In this document: in pieces, positions 7,581 through 10,000 of the stretch
Layout: each line of letters starts with the position of its first letter
How positions within the stretch are numbered: the stretch's first letter is position 1
DNA from: Eimeria necatrix
Taxonomy: Eukaryota > Apicomplexa > Conoidasida > Eucoccidiorida > Eimeriidae
DNA: 10,000 nt
Direction of reading: 5' to 3'
NCBI RefSeq assembly: GCF_000499385.1
Contig: NW_013654485.1
Location: forward strand, 1 to 10,000
The notes under the pieces: model-generated
Seen by the model: only the letters and a program-made list of their open reading frames with translations
The model's database searches: none
Told to the model about the DNA's origin: nothing
Translations under genes and position numbers: made by a program

Positions 7581-7871
7581 CCTTGCCGCTAGAAGATGCA
7601 CTGGAGCTGTGGAGACTCGGGGGCTACATTCAAACATACGGGGAGACACTTGTGTCTTCGTTGCTTGCTGCTGCAGCACCCCCAGCAGCAGCAGCAGCAG
7701 CAAAGACAAGGGCGCCAGCAGCAGCAGCTGCAGCAGCAGCAGCAGCAGAGGTGACGGCAAGAGCAGCAGCAGCAGCAGCAGAAGCAGCGGAGCACCTGTC
7801 GCCGCAGCAAGCTGCAAGCCCACAGTCAGCGGCAGCAGGATCACCAGAAGCAGCTGCAGCAGCAGCAGAAA

Positions 7872-7909
<38 letters not shown>

Positions 7910-7975
7910 AGGACGACAGAGGAAGGGACAAAGAACCCGGAGACACCGTCATATAAAAGAGGAGACACCGAGAAC

Positions 7976-8012
<37 letters not shown>

Positions 8013-8355
8013 CGACAGCAGCAGCAGCAGGGGAGCCCGCAGCGTCAAGCGAGTCTCCCCACAGCAGTTCCGGCCGCAGTAGAAGCAGGAGCAGCAGCAG
8101 AAGCAGCAGCAGAAGCAGCAGCAGAAGCAGCAGCAGAAGCAGCAGAAGCAGCAGCAGAAGCAGCAGCAGGAGCAGCAGCAGGAGCAGCAGCAGAAGCAAG
8201 TCGGGTTCGTTTTCAGCGCAGCTGGAAGTGCTGCGGTGCATGGCGGAGGGCGAGCTGCAGCAGGAAGACAGCAGCAGCAGCAGCAGCAGCAGCAGGAGGG
8301 CGGACAGCTTCCGCGTGAGCCTGGAAGGGCTGCTGCTGTGCAACTTGTGGCTGCT

Positions 8356-8388
<33 letters not shown>

Positions 8389-8508
8389 GCACCCCACTGT
8401 TGCTGCAGGAGACTGTCTCCGTCTTTGCTTCGACTTTTCAAAAGCCCTTTGCCCCACTTACCAAGTCACTGTGGCCTTGGTGGCGCTGGAGCAGCAGCTG
8501 GACCCCCT

Positions 8509-8561
<53 letters not shown>

Positions 8562-8709
8562 CGCGCATTGTGTGGAGCCAGAGCGAGTTCGTGCTGCACA
8601 GAGAGACTGTCTCCTTGGTGGCCTTCGCGCCTGCTGCTGTTCCTCCTTCCTTCAAGACGGATTTGCTGCAGGTGTCTTACTCGCTAGTTGTGAGGTTTAC
8701 CTGCCCGCT

Positions 8710-8741
<32 letters not shown>

Positions 8742-8862
8742 TGCTGCTGCTGCAGCAGGGGCTGCAGCAGAAGCTGCAGCCGCTGCCGAGGCGAGTGCGC
8801 CCCCCCGATGTTGTTAACCTCGTCTGGGAGCTGCCAGTTGTTGTCACCCCGGGGGACTGGGT

Positions 8863-8913
<51 letters not shown>

Positions 8914-9010
8914 AGAGTGGTGGCTGGGGGACCTTCAGCGACGCTCCAGCGGGGTGTCTGCGCTGCTGGGCTGCGCTGCTTCCCGCGCCCGCCGCGAGCT
9001 GCTGCTTTAA
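6038..9010 (+). CDS. Rgp1-like protein (Ric1-Rgp1 Rab6/Ypt6 exchange-factor complex subunit) with massive homopolymer insertions
   Basis: One uninterrupted frame of about 990 residues. The ATG at 6038 is chosen because TGAVRVGVYLSQALYFSGDT follows at once, matching the first strand of Rgp1 proteins. The frame is open further upstream (GTG at 5726) but only through Ala/Gln runs. Non-repetitive islands follow family order: 7-36 (start of the arrestin-like fold), 167-190 (KLLFISEPCVVARDIRLS), 226-261 (FVYECLLPPF and YAYFLTVHLL), 755-823 (GLLLCNLWLL and LRLCFDFSKALCPTYQVTVA), 842-891 (PPSFKTDLLQVSYSLVVRFT) and 918-942 (NLVWELPVVVTP, the conserved C-terminal strand). Human RGP1 has about 390 residues; the excess here is Gln, Ala and Ser runs. 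By family knowledge Rgp1 binds Ric1 at the Golgi and activates Rab6/Ypt6. The stop falls on the first bases of a telomere-like array. The family call rests on motif order, not on a search. Confidence 0.72.
6659..6712 (+). repeat. (CAG)17-CAA tract in the Rgp1-like frame (poly-Gln)
   Basis: Seventeen uninterrupted CAG triplets plus CAA encode 18 glutamines between the islands near residues 190 and 226. It is one of the longest pure tracts in the window. Confidence 0.97.
7974..8206 (+). repeat. Serine run followed by a 12-bp AGC/AGA repeat encoding an RS-like (Arg-Ser-Ser-Ser) tract
   Basis: AGC runs (7978-8010) are followed at about 8080-8206 by a higher-order repeat of AGC-AGC-AGC-AGA/AGG encoding roughly a dozen Arg-Ser-Ser(-Ser) units. 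It resembles an RS domain in composition, but it arises from point changes in a CAG tract and precedes the conserved C-terminal half. Confidence 0.9.
8510..8560 (+). repeat. (CAG)17 tract in the Rgp1-like frame (poly-Gln)
   Basis: Seventeen pure CAG triplets lie between LEQQLDPL and ARIVWSQSEF, that is, between two predicted beta strands of the C-terminal arrestin-like half. Confidence 0.97.
8864..8911 (+). repeat. (CAG)16 tract in the Rgp1-like frame (poly-Gln)
   Basis: Sixteen pure CAG triplets sit just after the conserved C-terminal strand (WELPVVVTPGDWV) and before a tail of about 33 residues without clear family counterpart. Confidence 0.97.
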
Positions 9011-9080
9011 CCCTAAACCCTAAACCCTAAATCCTAGATCTCAGGCGGGCAGAAACCCTAAACCCTAAACCCTAAACCCT
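9009..9080 (+). repeat. Telomere-like AAACCCT arrays after the Rgp1-like stop
   Basis: Units at 9009-9034 (the last degraded to AAATCCT) and 9053-9080 flank an 18-base unique spacer. The stop TAA at 9008-9010 overlaps the first repeat by two bases. Confidence 0.95.
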
Positions 9081-9104
9081 CGCGAGCACTGCAGCTTCCG
9101 TTGC

Positions 9105-9214
9105 GGTGTATAGGCACCTTCGAGTAATTGGGGTGTACAGACACCCCAGTGCGTTGGGGTGTATAGACACCTTGTAGCTGAATAGGAACTTTTCCTTAGC
9201 GGTGTACAGACGCA
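9105..9214 (+). repeat. Cluster of four stem-loop motifs (GGTGT-AYAG-ACACC)
   Basis: Copies start at 9105 (GGTGTATAGGCACC), 9129 (TGGGGTGTACAGACACCCCA, 8-bp perfect arms), 9156 (GGGGTGTATAGACACCTT) and 9201 (GGTGTACAGACGC). All keep a four-base loop AYAG. Several arm changes keep pairing as G-U wobbles, as expected for an RNA structure. The cluster lies 95-205 bases past the Rgp1-like stop, plausibly in its 3' untranslated region. I do not recognise the motif. Confidence 0.75.
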
Positions 9215-9217
9215 AGA

Positions 9218-9289
9218 TTTAGGGTTTAGGGTTTAGGGTTTAGGGTTTGGGCCCTCTGGGGTTTAGGAGAACTTAGGGTTTAGGGTTTA
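9218..9289 (-). repeat. Telomere-like arrays in TTTAGGG orientation
   Basis: Arrays at 9218-9248 and 9273-9289 read TTTAGGG on the + strand, opposite to the arrays at 9009-9080. The stem-loop cluster is therefore bracketed by inverted telomere-like repeats. Confidence 0.95.
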
Positions 9290-9330
9290 CGTCGACTAGA
9301 GAGTCAGCCGCCGCCCCAGAAGCTCAAAGG

Positions 9331-9647
9331 CAGCAGCAGCAACAGCAGCAGCAGCAGCAGTGCTAGCACCACCAGCAGCTGCTGCTGCTGCTGTTGCTGC
9401 TGCTGCAGCGAGCAGTGCTGTTGCAGCAGCTGCTGCTGCAGCTGGTAATGCTGTTGCAGCTGCTGCGGCAGCACCAGCTGCTGCTGCTGCTGCGTCTTTT
9501 GCTGCTGCAGCTGCAGCTAGCCATGCTATTGTTGTTGCTGCCGCTGCAGCTGCTGCTAGCACTACTGGTGCTGCTGCTGCTGTTGCTAACACTGCTGCTG
9601 CTGCTGCTGCTGCAAGCACTGCTATTGGTGCTGCTGCTGCTGCTATC

Positions 9648-9685
<38 letters not shown>

Positions 9686-9687
9686 AG
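9331..9687. repeat. Interrupted CAG/CTG tract, alanine-encoding and open on both strands
   Basis: About 360 bases are mainly GCT/GCA triplets with scattered single changes to GTT, GGT, ACT, ATT, AAT and CAT. The + strand Ala frame and the - strand Ala frame are both open, ending in short unlike tails. Neither has a recognisable domain, a clear start context or splice evidence. It may be part of a gene running out of the window, an untranslated region, or plain repeat. Confidence 0.8.
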
Positions 9688-10000
9688 CAAACTGGCTCAT
9701 GCCGAGTCCGAAGGCTGCATTTTGTTCTCGAGGAAGAAAGGATGGCGGTTTATGCTTTGGAGCCAATCAGTCCATCTGCAGCAAAATAAAAATAAAAATA
9801 AAAATAAAAATAAATAAAATAAATAAAATAAATAAAAAAAAAAGATAAAAAGAGAAAAAAGGAAATTAAAATGAATTAAAAGAAGATAAAAGAAAATAAA
9901 AGGAGATTAGAGGAAGCATAAAGAGGCAAAAAGGAGAAAAAAGAAGCAAAAAGAGCAGCAGCAGCAAAAAGAGATAAAGAGACGCAGAGCAGCAGCAGCA
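9688..10000 (+). other. Unique patch then A-rich tail, no supported gene
   Basis: Positions 9690-9780 are unique sequence. One frame there encodes RRLHFVLEEERMAVYALEPI before stopping at 9789, which looks protein-like but is too short to place. From 9785 the sequence becomes AAAAT/AAAT repeats, then A/G-rich sequence, with CAG units reappearing at 9955-10000. Confidence 0.6.

Noticed and set aside
620..8655. Many long antisense frames encoding poly-Leu, poly-Ala or poly-Cys
   Set aside because: CAG/CTG tracts contain no stop codon in any frame, so they open shadow frames on both strands. These lack non-repetitive, family-like islands, while the + strand frames over the same DNA have them.

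Overview
The window looks like nuclear DNA of an Eimeria-type coccidian (Apicomplexa). The reasons are very long in-frame CAG/CTG trinucleotide tracts encoding runs of Gln, Ala or Ser, and many internal arrays of the telomere-like heptamer AAACCCT/TTTAGGG. Both are the known hallmarks of the repeat-rich 'R segments' of Eimeria chromosomes. The genes are eukaryotic and spliced, and all supported genes lie on the + strand. The species cannot be told from this sequence alone.

Layout. Positions 2-1151 hold two probable exons of a gene that enters from the left. They encode Ser/Ala-rich, basic, coiled-coil-prone protein. A first block of GCTA (CTAG) repeat lies between them. Positions 1152-1878 are non-coding telomere-like repeats and a duplicated block. 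Positions 1879-4356 hold five exons that join in phase into a complete SET domain of the SET8/KMT5A type (histone H4 Lys20 methyltransferase). Its introns contain TTTAGGG arrays, an AT-only 14-bp tandem repeat and decayed tandem copies of its first SET exon. The phases also allow the two upstream exons to be the N-terminal part of the same gene. Positions 4357-5086 are CAG/CTG compound repeats with a Q/E/K-rich open frame. Positions 5087-5680 are a second GCTA repeat block.

Positions 6038-9010 form one long uninterrupted reading frame of about 990 residues. Its non-repetitive islands match the start, middle and end of Rgp1, the arrestin-like partner of Ric1 in the Rab6/Ypt6 exchange-factor complex. 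Long homopolymer insertions separate the islands. Downstream come telomere-like repeats in opposite orientations around a cluster of four small stem-loops (9105-9214), then an alanine-encoding CTG-rich tract (9331-9687) and an A-rich tail.

Functionally, the two recognisable genes are unrelated: one modifies chromatin in the nucleus and the other acts in Golgi trafficking. What they share is repeat invasion. Telomere-like and GCTA repeats, which contain stops in every frame, sit only in introns and intergenic DNA. CAG repeats, which have no stop in any sense frame, sit inside exons. The points most worth follow-up are the Val at the SET8 product-specificity (F/Y switch) position, the sense-oriented telomere arrays abutting splice sites, the tandem exon triplication and the stem-loop cluster.
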